From: Saprospiraceae bacterium
GTDB taxonomy: Bacteria; Bacteroidota; Bacteroidia; Chitinophagales; Saprospiraceae
DNA length: 64,000 nucleotides
Direction of reading: 5' to 3'
Assembly: GCA_020629315.1 (NCBI GenBank)
Contig: JAHDDO010000020.1
Location: 1-64,000, forward strand
Positions 26,864 through 36,007 of this stretch are shown piece by piece (the stretch's first letter is position 1; the number at the start of each line of letters is the position of its first letter). Made by a program: the position numbers and the translations under genes. Under the pieces are notes generated by a model. The model worked only from the letters and a program-made list of their open reading frames with translations, had not been told where the DNA came from and searched no databases.

Positions 26864-28254
26864 ATAAAATCATAAATAATCGTCTATATGACCATGAGGT
26901 CAAAATGGACCATGATGCACTTTGGAACGCAATTCAAAGAAAACAGAATAATAAATTCCCCATCATTATGCTTACTTCTTCCTTACTTGTTTTAGTTTTT
27001 TCAATGTCCTTTATGTATATAAATCTTGAAACTGATGGACCTATGCAAATCGAGCCTAGTGTTGCTGTTATGGATTTAACGCATTCTTTAGAAAGTAAAA
27101 AGGCTGAGGAAACGAAGTCTGTATCTGAAGAGAAGGTAAGCGTAACAAAAAAGGCCTTAGTTTCCAAAAATGCTAGTAAGGCTCAGAATAACATTGACCG
27201 TCAGGTACAAACAAAAGAAAAGAAAAGCATAACAGATAATCAAATCGACCTTTCATTACTTACTGCAAAGGGGGAAGACGCCAAGAAAGCCCCATTAGCA
27301 GCTCATTCAATTTTAATAAGTAAAGAAGAGATCCAAAATGAAGCGATCGAAAAAACGCAGGAAGTGTATGGGGAAAAAGCCGAAACACTACTGAGGACCA
27401 CACATACAGGATTTACGGTGGATCATCTACGAAATCATTTGGCCCTCTTAGATTTTCAAAGGTCTGTGCTAGAATGGCCAAAAAGAAAAAAGCCGATAGG
27501 GTGCTTTGATCATCGATTGCGAAAAAACACCTTTGCCATAGAGGTATATGGCGGGCCTGGCTTGATATCTAAGAAGATGGTAAGTAATGTGGCAACCTAT
27601 CAAGAGTTGGTGAATAGACGTAAAGAATCAGAGACTAGTTTAGAAAGTCTGCGTGCTGGTGTACATCTGCGATTTAATCATCATACTGGATTATATGCTA
27701 AAGCTGGAGTGGAACTGGGTAGATTGAGAGAGCGACTGGATCATAGTATAGGCAGCGATACTACTTACACTTTGGAAAATCAAATCATTGATTGGGAAAT
27801 AAATAATAATGGGGATTCGATACCGATTTTTGGTAGTCAGACCATAACGATGTCTTCTTTCAAAAGATGGAAAATATTCAATGAGTTCAGAACAACGGAC
27901 ATACCAGTACTCATAGGATATAGACAAAATGTGGGTGCATTAGATTACTACATTGAAGCAGGGGCAATTTTTAATGTCGGACTAACAAAGAAAGGTATGA
28001 TTCTAGAAAATGGAACGCAAACACCTTCTGATCTTGAACCATTTTTTCAGGATAATAGTGGCACACATCTCACATTAGGTGTTGGTGCTTCTTATAATAT
28101 TACTGAAAGTGTGTATGTCTTTGCAAGTCCTAATTTGAAGTGGTCGATGCGAGATCTCAATTCAGAGAACTATCCAATTGCCCAACGATTTCATAGCTAT
28201 AGCTTATTAATAGGGGTAGGCTATGAGTTTAGACGGGGACCCAAAACCTTGTAA
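26845..28254 (+). CDS. Probable anti-sigma factor fused to an outer-membrane beta-barrel-like domain
   Basis: A 469-residue protein. The first ~38 residues (NRLYDHEVKMDHDALWNAIQ) are short, charged and helical, like cytoplasmic sigma-binding tails of Bacteroidota anti-sigma proteins. A transmembrane helix follows (about 39-60), then a charged Lys/Glu linker (65-200). The C-terminal ~250 residues, beginning at FAIEVYGGPGLI, have alternating beta-strands, LRAGVHLRFNHHTGLYAKAGVELG and a terminal YSLLIGVGYEFRR strand like a porin-family barrel. It overlaps the sigma gene by 19 bp. The role is inferred from position and composition. A strong terminator lies about 40 bp downstream. Confidence 0.65.
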   Translation: MGNSEINKIINNRLYDHEVKMDHDALWNAIQRKQNNKFPIIMLTSSLLVLVFSMSFMYINLETDGPMQIEPSVAVMDLTHSLESKKAEETKSVSEEKVSVTKKALVSKNASKAQNNIDRQVQTKEKKSITDNQIDLSLLTAKGEDAKKAPLAAHSILISKEEIQNEAIEKTQEVYGEKAETLLRTTHTGFTVDHLRNHLALLDFQRSVLEWPKRKKPIGCFDHRLRKNTFAIEVYGGPGLISKKMVSNVATYQELVNRRKESETSLESLRAGVHLRFNHHTGLYAKAGVELGRLRERLDHSIGSDTTYTLENQIIDWEINNNGDSIPIFGSQTITMSSFKRWKIFNEFRTTDIPVLIGYRQNVGALDYYIEAGAIFNVGLTKKGMILENGTQTPSDLEPFFQDNSGTHLTLGVGASYNITESVYVFASPNLKWSMRDLNSENYPIAQRFHSYSLLIGVGYEFRRGPKTL

Positions 28255-28294
28255 GATAAAGAGTAGTTAAATTGAGTTTAATTTGCGATGATGG

Positions 28295-28322
28295 AGGTGT
28301 AGTGGTAGCTACACCTTTTTTA
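28295..28322 (+). terminator. Rho-independent terminator of the sigma-factor operon
   Basis: AGGTGTAG (28295-28302), loop TGGTAG, CTACACCT (28309-28316) form a perfect 8-bp stem followed by a T run. Confidence 0.88.
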
Positions 28323-28350
28323 TTGACCCAGACCTACAGAAAGCTTAAAT

Positions 28351-28384
28351 AAAAAAAGGCAACAAAAAAGCGTTGCCTTTTTTT
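28351..28384 (-). terminator. Rho-independent terminator of ndk (bidirectional)
   Basis: AAAAAAAGGCAAC (28351-28363) pairs with GTTGCCTTTTTTT (28372-28384). The A/T arms give a T-run on both strands. It lies 15 bp past the ndk stop. Confidence 0.88.
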
Positions 28385-28399
28385 ATTTAGCGACAGATT

Positions 28400-28822
28400 T
28401 TATGCAAAAAGCTCGGTTCCTGCAAAGTGAAAATCGCCTTCTATTTTAGCATTTTCGTCTGAATCTGAACCGTGAACTGCATTTTCGCCTATACTAGTGG
28501 CATACTTGGCTCTAATGGTGCCTGGTGCAGCTTCAGACGGATTTGTAGCTCCAATCAAGGTTCTAAAGTCTTCTACTGCGTTATCTTTTTCAAGAATAGC
28601 GGCTACAATAGGACCTGAAGACATAAAGTCTACTAGTTCACCATAAAAAGGTCTTTCCTTATGGACGGCATAAAATTCACCTGCTTTCTCTGCAGAAAGC
28701 TTAGTGTATTTCATTGCGACGATCTTAAATCCTGCTTCATTGATCTGTTGTAAGATATTTCCTATGTTACCTGCTTTCACAGCATCAGGTTTGATCATAG
28801 TAAGTGTTCTGTTACTTGCCAT
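28400..28822 (-). CDS. ndk: Nucleoside diphosphate kinase
   Basis: A 140-residue enzyme that moves the gamma-phosphate among nucleoside triphosphates. It begins [15 protein letters not shown], carries the phospho-acceptor histidine in [10 protein letters not shown] (H117) and the nucleotide-site [13 protein letters not shown]. Length is typical of bacterial Ndk. It has its own promoter-like element upstream and a strong terminator, and is divergent from nrnA. Confidence 0.97.
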   Translation of the reverse strand: MASNRTLTMIKPDAVKAGNIGNILQQINEAGFKIVAMKYTKLSAEKAGEFYAVHKERPFYGELVDFMSSGPIVAAILEKDNAVEDFRTLIGATNPSEAAPGTIRAKYATSIGENAVHGSDSDENAKIEGDFHFAGTELFA

Positions 28823-28845
28823 AACTTCTATTTTTTTATTTCCCG

Positions 28846-28853
28846 CAAAGCTA
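28846..28853 (-). promoter_or_regulatory. Bacteroidota -7 element for ndk
   Basis: TAGCTTTG on the minus strand is an exact TAnnTTTG match located 24 bases before the ndk ATG. A clear -33 element was not seen. Confidence 0.42.
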
Positions 28854-28937
28854 AAAAAATGTATTCGCTGTTGGATTTCAGATTTGTTAATTATTCACTT
28901 ACTTATCCATGTTTTTTTAGCAACTTTGAATTCTCGT

Positions 28938-29948
28938 ATGGAAGGCTTGCAAGAATTAAAAGATAAATTATTACAAATTCAGGATGTTGTTATCCTGACT
29001 CATAGAAATCCGGATGGTGATGCATTAGGGAGTAGTTTAGCGTTGCGCTCTCTATTGTTAAAAATGGGACACACGGCTAAGGTTATTTTGCCAAGTGATT
29101 ATCCCATTATTTTCTCCTTTATGGAAGGCATAGATGATTGCATTGTTTTTGATGAAGAAATTGATAAAGCCAAGGAGTTAGTGGCTAAAGCCAGTATGAT
29201 TTTTTGTTTGGATTTTAATGGCTTGGACCGAATTGACAAATTGGGTCCTGATGTGCTTCAATCCAAAGCGTATAAGGTATTAGTTGATCACCATTTAGAT
29301 CCAGAACCTTTTCCAGATTTCACCTTTTCGGATACAGCTGCCTCATCTACTTGTGAACAATTGTTTTTATTGTGGGAACAATTAGATTGGCTTAGTTCAA
29401 TGTCCTTAGATGTAGCGACTTCCTTATTTGTAGGTTTAATTACTGATACGGGTTGCTTTAAGTACAGTACCAATACGAATACATACCGAGTGGCCTCTTA
29501 TTTGAAGAGTAAAGGCGTCGATGATTACAGTTTGAACGATACCATTTTTAATGCACTAACCGAAAAGCAACTTCGGTTATTAGGGCATTGTTTAGCTAAT
29601 CGGATGGAGATTATTCCAGAGTTTGGAACGGGTATTATTCATTTAACAAAAGAGGATTATAAAGAATTCAATATAATACGAGGGGATACGGAAAGTATCG
29701 TTAATTACATTTTAATGATTAGAGGTATTGAGGTTGCGGCATTTATAAGACAGCAGCCAACCATAGTTAAGCTGTCACTTCGATCTAAAGGAGACATTTC
29801 CGTTCAAGAAATTGCCAGAAATCATTTTAATGGTGGTGGACATAAAAATGCTTCGGGAGGTTCTGCTTATGCAAGATTAGAAGATGTGATTCATCGTTTC
29901 AAGTCAGTCTTGCCTAAATATGTAAAAGAAAAAACAATTCATGTATAA
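28938..29948 (+). CDS. nrnA: DHH-family oligoribonuclease / pAp phosphatase NrnA
   Basis: A 336-residue DHH/DHHA1 phosphoesterase that degrades short RNA oligonucleotides and in some species dephosphorylates pAp. It has NPDGDALGSS, CLDFNGLDRID, VDHHLDPEP and the C-terminal GGGHKNASGGS motif of DHHA1. The start at 28938 (MEGLQELKDK) is chosen because an upstream in-frame extension of 78 residues would overlap ndk on the other strand. It overlaps the next gene by 8 bp, indicating an nrnA-FKBP-prfB operon. Confidence 0.9.
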   Translation: MEGLQELKDKLLQIQDVVILTHRNPDGDALGSSLALRSLLLKMGHTAKVILPSDYPIIFSFMEGIDDCIVFDEEIDKAKELVAKASMIFCLDFNGLDRIDKLGPDVLQSKAYKVLVDHHLDPEPFPDFTFSDTAASSTCEQLFLLWEQLDWLSSMSLDVATSLFVGLITDTGCFKYSTNTNTYRVASYLKSKGVDDYSLNDTIFNALTEKQLRLLGHCLANRMEIIPEFGTGIIHLTKEDYKEFNIIRGDTESIVNYILMIRGIEVAAFIRQQPTIVKLSLRSKGDISVQEIARNHFNGGGHKNASGGSAYARLEDVIHRFKSVLPKYVKEKTIHV

Positions 29949-30825
29949 ATATTTATTTCTCAGCTTTACTTGTTTGCTCCTATTTGCTTGTTCAAGTGGA
30001 GGGGGTGATTCATTAGTTCCCGGTTATGATACTACTGTTTATGATCGACCAGGTGGTGCAGAAATTGCCTTAGGAAATTATGTGGAATTTGATTTAGACA
30101 TTCTTAGCGATGGGGGTGAAGTGCTTCAATCCTTACGAACACAACCGCAAAAACCCATTATGTATCTGCCTTTAGAGGAGGAGAATAAGCCACTGAATCC
30201 TTTGCAGACTTTATTAAGTAATGCACAAGATGGCGACAGTCTTGCATTATTTATTCCAAAAGATTCAATGCCTGACCCAGCTCCAATAATGGGTGAAAAT
30301 GCGTTCCTAGAATACAGAATTAAGGTTAGACAAGTATTTGATAAAGCAGAGTATGAAGCCATTCGTGAAAAAGAGCAAGCCGCTGCGGCTTTGGTTGCTC
30401 AAGAATTGCAAGCTAAGGAGGCCGGGGAAAAAGAAGCGGCTCAAAAATTATTAAAAGACTACCTGGCTGGGAAAAATATCGGGGAAACGAAAAGCTTAGA
30501 CAATGGACTTACCTACGCTATTGTAAATCCAGGTACAGGAGCCAAAGCGGCACCTGGACAAACGGTGGAAGTATCTTATATAGGTATGCTATCTGACGGT
30601 ACTGTTTTCGATAATTCTTTTCGAGCAGGTAGGAACTTTAGTTTTGGAATTGGTAGAGGACAAGTAATTCAAGGCTGGGATACTGGCATTGCTGAGTTGC
30701 CAGTCGGGACTAAAGCTTTATTGGATATACCGCCAGCAATTGGGTACGGAGAACGGGGCAGTCCTCCAGCGATACCTGCAAATGCGGATCTATATTTTCT
30801 TGTAGAAGTATTTTCAGTTAAATAA
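29941..30825 (+). CDS. FKBP-type peptidyl-prolyl isomerase lipoprotein
   Basis: A 294-residue lipoprotein (MYKYLFLSFTCLLLFAC, lipid cysteine 17). The N-terminal half (EFDLDILSDGGEVLQSLRT) looks like a degenerate FKBP domain; an Ala/Glu/Lys helix links it to an intact C-terminal FKBP domain with VEVSYIGMLSDGTVFDNSF, VIQGWDTGIAELPVGTKALLDIP and the usual aromatic active-site residues. The predicted role is proline isomerisation and folding of periplasmic or outer-membrane clients; similar lipoproteins are linked to gliding in Bacteroidota. It overlaps nrnA by 8 bp and is 8 bp before prfB. Confidence 0.88.
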   Translation: MYKYLFLSFTCLLLFACSSGGGDSLVPGYDTTVYDRPGGAEIALGNYVEFDLDILSDGGEVLQSLRTQPQKPIMYLPLEEENKPLNPLQTLLSNAQDGDSLALFIPKDSMPDPAPIMGENAFLEYRIKVRQVFDKAEYEAIREKEQAAAALVAQELQAKEAGEKEAAQKLLKDYLAGKNIGETKSLDNGLTYAIVNPGTGAKAAPGQTVEVSYIGMLSDGTVFDNSFRAGRNFSFGIGRGQVIQGWDTGIAELPVGTKALLDIPPAIGYGERGSPPAIPANADLYFLVEVFSVK

Positions 30826-30833
30826 AAGAAGCA

Positions 30834-31914
30834 ATGACGAGTGAGCAGCTAAAAGCGCTTAATGAGCGATTGGGGTCTATAAGGGGGTATCTTTGACGTC
30901 GATCGAAGAAAACATGAAATAGAAGATAAGGAAGTAATGGCTTCGGATCCCGCATTCTGGAATGATCCTAAGCGAGCAGAAACCATCCTTAAAGAAATTA
31001 AGGGTCATAAATTTTGGGTTCACTCATATGAAACGCTGCTAGATTCTTATGAGGAACTTGAAGTCCTATTCGAATTCCAAAAAGAAGGGGAAGCAACTGA
31101 GGAGGAAGTCGATCATTTGTATAAATCATTTTCAAAACAACTCGACGAGACAGAAATTACTTCGACTCTAAATCAAGAAGAAGATGGCTTAGATTGCATT
31201 TTAGAAATTAATGCAGGAGCCGGTGGAACAGAAGCATGTGATTGGGCAGAAATGCTTTATCGAATGTATGTTATGTATGGTGAGAAGAATGATATGAAAG
31301 TATCTGAATTAAATCGAGTAGATGGTGACGTTGCAGGCATTAAGTCAGTAGAATTACAAATGTCAGGACATTTAGCGTATGGTTATTTGAAAGGAGAAAA
31401 TGGTGTTCATAGATTGGTCAGAGTATCACCTTATAATGCACAAGGAAAACGGATGACTTCATTTGCTTCTGTATTTGTACATCCCATGATCGATAATAAT
31501 ATTGAGATAGAAATTAATCCAGCTGATATCGAATGGGATACGTTTAGAGCAAGTGGAGCAGGGGGACAGCATGTAAATAAAACGGAGTCTGCCGTCAGAG
31601 TACGCCATTTACCCTCTGGTATTACAGCAGAATGCCAAGAAGAGCGATCGCAACATATGAATCGAGAGAAAGCATTGGTTATGTTAAAATCTCGTTTGTA
31701 TGAAGTGGAGCTGAAAAAGAAAATGGCAGAAAGAGATAATGTCGAGGCTCAAAAGATGAAAAATGAGTGGGGGAGTCAGATTCGTTCTTATGTTTTGGAT
31801 GATCGCCGGGTGAAAGATCATAGAACTAATTTCGAAAATAGAAATACGGATGCGGTTCTAAATGGCGACATTGGTGGTTTTCTAAAGGCTTTTTTAATGT
31901 GGGATGGCCGTTAA
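30834..31914 (+). CDS. prfB: Peptide chain release factor 2 (programmed +1 frameshift)
   Basis: RF2 terminates translation at UGA and UAA codons. The gene reads ATG at 30834 for 20 codons to CTT (30891-30893), then an in-frame TGA (30894-30896). Skipping the T at 30894 resumes at GAC (30895) and runs to 31914, giving 359 residues. The protein has the catalytic GGQ (243-245) and a decoding tripeptide SPY (198-200) where E. coli has SPF. Without the frameshift only a fragment starting at 30937 would be called. It is the third gene of the nrnA-FKBP operon. Confidence 0.96.
30882..30897 (+). promoter_or_regulatory. RF2 programmed frameshift site
   Basis: The 16 bases AGGGGGTATCTTTGAC match the classical signal: an internal Shine-Dalgarno AGGGGG (30882-30887), three bases, slippery CTT, then TGA followed by C. 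Low RF2 causes a pause at TGA and slippage into +1, an autoregulatory feedback known from E. coli. Confidence 0.95.
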
Positions 31915-31995
31915 AAATGTAATTAAAACTCTCTTATTATTATCTTTATATAACTCCAATTGCCAATCTTGTTTATCCATCATAAAATTCAGACA

Positions 31996-33132
31996 ATGAA
32001 AAAGTTAGTATCGATTTTAGCGCTTGTGTGTATTTCAATTTACATGTCCGCTCAGATAACAGTAGGCCTTAATACACTTCCTGAGGTAGGCGATGTTTTG
32101 CAGTATGAATCATTTACAGCTTACGAAGGTGTTGGAAAATGGGATAGTATAGCTCAAGATTTTCAATATTGGGAGTTTTATGATATTGTTTTTGATGGAG
32201 AAACAGAGGAGAGCTATTTAAATGCCGACATGGGTATGGTTAAAGATAGTTTTCCAGATGCAGATATGTTAGTCGATTTTTTAGGGAATGAGGGCTACGC
32301 TATTCGTAATTCTACAAGTATCAGCATAATAGGATTTAGTGGACAAGAATTTGCTGGATTACCTGTACCATTGACCCTTGCATTGGAACAACCCTTTGTG
32401 ATTAGAAGAGCGCCTATCGCTTATGGTGATTTGTACAATACACAAACCAGCTTTAGTGCTCGTTTTCCATTATCGGACTTTCCTGAATTAGATACATTGA
32501 TACAGGAGAATAATCCTTTAGGCGAAGGAGTAGATATTGATTCTTTTGGGATAACCTGGGATTTAAACAGGACAGAAGAAGCCGTAGGTTGGGGGAGTAT
32601 GTTTCCTTCTGACTTTGACATTGAGATCTTGCAAGTTTTACAAAGAGACCAAATCCAAACCACAATTGAAGCCTATATTATTTCTGTGATTGGGGGTTCT
32701 TGGTTGGATGTGAGTGCCTTTTTGCCAGAGGAGTTTTCTAGTCAATTAGATTTAGACCTACTAACCTATAAATACTTAGGTGAAAATAATAAAGAGTCTT
32801 TAGTGGAGTTTACGGTTGATGCGAATGATCCAATGGCCATTCCTTCAGGAAGAGCATTGAGTGGACTTATTACAACATCTACAGAGGATATTACATTCGG
32901 AAATCAATTATCGCTTTATCCTAATCCTACATCTGATATCTTGTATATAAAAGCAGAAGAAGCTATAATCCAATTACATATATATGATGTAAATGGACAA
33001 CTAATATCTTCGAAAAAAGAAAACAGTGAGTTTGTAAGCTGGAACCTAGATGGTTTTACGTCCGGTCATTATTACATTACGGTACAAACTGAAAAGGGCA
33101 TACATTCTCAACGATTTGCCTTGACTAAATAA
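31996..33132 (+). CDS. T9SS type A sorting-domain protein, unknown function
   Basis: A 378-residue secreted protein. The start at 31996 gives MKKLVSILALVCISIYMSAQ, a signal peptide; 12 upstream in-frame residues are rejected. The middle has no recognised domain. The last ~70 residues (LSLYPNPTSDILYIKAEEAI, IYDVNGQLIS, HYYITVQTEKG) form a type A C-terminal sorting domain that directs export through the T9SS and attachment to the surface or release. A near-consensus -7 element TATCTTTA lies at 31941. It converges on the gene at 33143. Confidence 0.8.
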   Translation: MKKLVSILALVCISIYMSAQITVGLNTLPEVGDVLQYESFTAYEGVGKWDSIAQDFQYWEFYDIVFDGETEESYLNADMGMVKDSFPDADMLVDFLGNEGYAIRNSTSISIIGFSGQEFAGLPVPLTLALEQPFVIRRAPIAYGDLYNTQTSFSARFPLSDFPELDTLIQENNPLGEGVDIDSFGITWDLNRTEEAVGWGSMFPSDFDIEILQVLQRDQIQTTIEAYIISVIGGSWLDVSAFLPEEFSSQLDLDLLTYKYLGENNKESLVEFTVDANDPMAIPSGRALSGLITTSTEDITFGNQLSLYPNPTSDILYIKAEEAIIQLHIYDVNGQLISSKKENSEFVSWNLDGFTSGHYYITVQTEKGIHSQRFALTK

Positions 33133-33142
33133 TAAAACTGAA

Positions 33143-33829
33143 TTAGAAGAGATTAAAGAAAGAATCTTCTTCCTCTTCTGATTCTTCAATTTCTTGATTT
33201 TTCTTTTTTAGTCTGATAAACTGAAATTTGACGCCTAGATTGAATCGAGTCTCCTCAAAATTTTCATACGGTTTTGATGATCCAGCATCAGAAACTAGAG
33301 TAAAAGACTTATTCATTAGATCATTCAAGTAGTACTCACCAAATAGTATTATTCCCTTGGTCATACCTATTTCAGTTCGAATAAGATGTCCAAGGCTATT
33401 TACTTCATTAGGCCAAAATGATTTCTTCGTTAGAATTTGGGCATTAGGGTTGGCATCTGCAAAGATTTGTGATCTATGATGGTAGTAATAATCTAAACCA
33501 TAGGCGGCATATATCATAAATTTTTGGGTCATCCCTGTCAGAAGCACGCCTAGCTCTGGTCCGACACTATACACTCGGTGATTGTACCTATCTCCACTGA
33601 GATCAAAAGTTAATCCGTCCTTTTTAAAGATAATCCCTCCTCTTAACCATGCATTTTCACTCAGGTTGTACAAGTTCCCTCTAAATGGTACAGCCCAATG
33701 AAATCGGGCATTTGTGTTAAGGGCTTGGCCATCATTTTTAATAGAACTTAGTCCTAGTTTTTGAGAAAAGCCTGGAATACAGCCAATAGATAGGAGTATT
33801 AGAAGTAAGGTGAATCTATATTTCTTCAT
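33143..33829 (-). CDS. Outer-membrane beta-barrel-like protein
   Basis: A 228-residue exported protein with signal peptide MKKYRFTLLLILLSIGCIPG and many short alternating strands with aromatic girdle residues (RFHWAVPFRGNLY, YAAYGLDYYYHH, GIILFGEYYLN), typical of a small outer-membrane barrel. The final residues are a charged Lys-rich then Glu-rich tail (EESEEEEDSFF) and not the usual C-terminal aromatic strand, which is unusual. No family name is recognised. It ends only 10 bp from the convergent T9SS gene. Confidence 0.6.
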   Translation of the reverse strand: MKKYRFTLLLILLSIGCIPGFSQKLGLSSIKNDGQALNTNARFHWAVPFRGNLYNLSENAWLRGGIIFKKDGLTFDLSGDRYNHRVYSVGPELGVLLTGMTQKFMIYAAYGLDYYYHHRSQIFADANPNAQILTKKSFWPNEVNSLGHLIRTEIGMTKGIILFGEYYLNDLMNKSFTLVSDAGSSKPYENFEETRFNLGVKFQFIRLKKKNQEIEESEEEEDSFFNLF

Positions 33830-33858
33830 GTATTTGTGGTATAGTCAAAGGGAATATC

Positions 33859-35901
33859 TTAATAATTTAAGACACTATCAATATGATTCCTGACTTTTTC
33901 TGCATTTAGTAGCATAGTTTCTTCCAAAACACTATTTAAAGGGATAGCCGGTAAATTTTCAGAACCAATAGTCCTTACTGGGGCATCTAAATTTTCGAAA
34001 CAGGTCTCTTGAATCGTTGCAGCAATACTTCTTGCAAATGAGTTTTCAACGGGCTCTTCAGTGATTACTAAACACTTACCCGTTTTTCGAACAGATTTGA
34101 AAATGCTATCGTAATCTAAAGGCACTAATGTTCTTAGATCAATAATCTCAATTTGGTGTTTGATGTCTTTGCTCGCATGCAATGACCAATGAACGCCCAT
34201 ACCATAACAAACAATAGTCAAGCTATTATTTTCAAGCTCAGATGCTTCTTGCACTACTAATGCTTTGCCAAAGGGTAAAACGTAATTCTCATCAGGTTCT
34301 GGCGTTCTTGCAGCAAGAGTGCCAGGTACTTTAGACCAGTATAGGCCTTTATGCTCAAAAATAACAACAGGATTAGGGTCTAGATAAGCGGCTTTAAAAA
34401 GTCCTTTTAGATCAGCCCCATTAGATGGATAAGCCACCTTAATACCTTTAATATTTGTTACCACAGATTCTACACTTGAAGAATGATAAGGTCCTCCACT
34501 GCCATAGGCTCCAATTGGTACTCTTAGTATCATACTCACAGGCCATTTGCCATTGGATAAGTAGTAAGATCTACTTACTTCTGTAAATAGTTGATTTAGT
34601 CCTGGCCATATGTAATCGGCAAATTGAACTTCGACGATTGGTTTTAAGCCAACAGCAGCCATTCCAGCGGTAGAACCCACTATAAACGCTTCTTGAATAG
34701 GTGTGTTAAATACTCGTTGATCACCAAACTTTTGAGCCAGAGTGGCTGCTTCTCTAAAAACACCGCCTAAACGACCGCCTACATCTTGACCATACAATAG
34801 ACATTCTGGATGGCTGCGCATTATTTCTTCAATGGCGTGTAATGCAGCATCAACCATCACAGTCTCTTCTGCACCTTCAGGTTTTCTAATCCCTTTTTCT
34901 TCCGTTACCTCGGTTGGCGCTACATCAAATGTGTATAAATCTGCTGGCGTCGGATCTGGTGCCTTTTGTGCTATTTTGAAATCTTTTTCTACAGTTCCAA
35001 TAGCTTTTTTTTCAATAGAAAGAATCTTTTTCTCAGTTATTCCTGCATCTAATAATTGTCTACGAATGATTGGATAAGGGTCTCTTCGCTTGTGTTCTTC
35101 TAAATCATCTCTATACCATTCCATTCGAACACCGGAAGTATGATGATTTAAAAGTGGCACTTTAGCATGAATTAAAAACGGCTTTCGCTCCTTCCTAATG
35201 TATTGCAATGCTTTTTCTACCGTTTTGTAGGATGTAAGAAAATCGTTTCCATTTATTGATTTTGCCTTGATCCCTTTAAATCCTTTAATAAAGTGATACG
35301 CATCTTGAGCCCTTGTCTCTGCAGCATTTGCGGAAATATCCCATCCGTTATCTTGGATTAGGTATAAAATAGGTAACTGCTTTAGTGCGGCCATTTGAAA
35401 GGCCTCTGACACTTCACCTTCAGTAACAGAGGCATCACCTAAAGAACAAACGACTACTGGCTTTTTTCTACGCGGTTTTTTGGAAGCCAGTCCCATCTGC
35501 TCTATATATTGTATACCTAAGGCACAGCCTGTAGCTGGAATGGCTTGCATCCCTGTAGCTGAAGATTGATGCGGAATCTTTGCCTTATCATTATCTCTAA
35601 GGCTTGGGTGAGAATAGTAAGACCGACCACCACTAAACGGGTCTGATCTTTTAGCTAACAATTGAAGCATAAGATCTTTTGGTGTAACTCCTATGCCTAA
35701 AAGCATGGCATCATCACGATAATACGGATAAGCATAATCCTGAGGCAATAATTGCATACCTGTAGCTATTTGAATAGCTTCATGACCTCTGGATGTAGCA
35801 TGAACATACTTCGAAACAATCTTGAAGTTCTCTTCATAGAGCTCAGTCATAGTTTTGGCCTGAACAAGCTTTTCAAAAGCAGCAATTAGGATCTTAGACA
35901 A
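33859..35901 (-). CDS. Fused alpha/beta E1 component of 2-oxoacid dehydrogenase
   Basis: A 680-residue thiamine diphosphate enzyme combining the alpha and beta E1 subunits. The alpha half has VVCSLGDASVTEGEVSEAF and QDNGWDIS (ThDP/Mg site); the beta half has LLYGQDVGGRLGGVFREAT, EAFIVGSTAGMA and the transketolase C-domain VITEEPVENSF. It resembles the branched-chain or acetoin-type complexes common in Bacteroidota as a single chain. The decarboxylation product would pass to an E2 lipoyl protein, which is not in the window. The start is TTG at 35901, because an in-frame stop lies five codons upstream. Confidence 0.88.
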   Translation of the reverse strand: MSKILIAAFEKLVQAKTMTELYEENFKIVSKYVHATSRGHEAIQIATGMQLLPQDYAYPYYRDDAMLLGIGVTPKDLMLQLLAKRSDPFSGGRSYYSHPSLRDNDKAKIPHQSSATGMQAIPATGCALGIQYIEQMGLASKKPRRKKPVVVCSLGDASVTEGEVSEAFQMAALKQLPILYLIQDNGWDISANAAETRAQDAYHFIKGFKGIKAKSINGNDFLTSYKTVEKALQYIRKERKPFLIHAKVPLLNHHTSGVRMEWYRDDLEEHKRRDPYPIIRRQLLDAGITEKKILSIEKKAIGTVEKDFKIAQKAPDPTPADLYTFDVAPTEVTEEKGIRKPEGAEETVMVDAALHAIEEIMRSHPECLLYGQDVGGRLGGVFREAATLAQKFGDQRVFNTPIQEAFIVGSTAGMAAVGLKPIVEVQFADYIWPGLNQLFTEVSRSYYLSNGKWPVSMILRVPIGAYGSGGPYHSSSVESVVTNIKGIKVAYPSNGADLKGLFKAAYLDPNPVVIFEHKGLYWSKVPGTLAARTPEPDENYVLPFGKALVVQEASELENNSLTIVCYGMGVHWSLHASKDIKHQIEIIDLRTLVPLDYDSIFKSVRKTGKCLVITEEPVENSFARSIAATIQETCFENLDAPVRTIGSENLPAIPLNSVLEETMLLNAEKVRNHIDSVLNY

Positions 35902-35946
35902 TGCATTCTGATTTTACCCTAAAGATAAAAAAGCTAGAGCTGTAAA

Positions 35947-35980
35947 GAAAAAAGGGGCAAGTTCATATTGAACTCACCCC
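35947..35980 (-). terminator. Rho-independent terminator of the HYR adhesin gene
   Basis: On the minus strand GGGG, then AGTTCA/TGAACT with a 3-nt loop, then CCCC form a stem with a 2+2 internal loop, followed by TTTTTTC. It lies 28 bp past the stop of the giant gene at 36008, separating it from the E1 gene. Confidence 0.82.
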
Positions 35981-36007
35981 AACCTTACATGCTATAATTT
36001 ATATAAA

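Noticed and set aside
28704-28937. 78-residue N-terminal extension of nrnA
   Set aside because: It is antisense to ndk and has no relation to the DHH fold; the ATG at 28938 matches the family.
30834-30936. prfB as a broken gene or a short gene starting at 30937
   Set aside because: The in-frame TGA sits in the exact classical frameshift signal and the downstream +1 frame continues the RF2 N-terminus.
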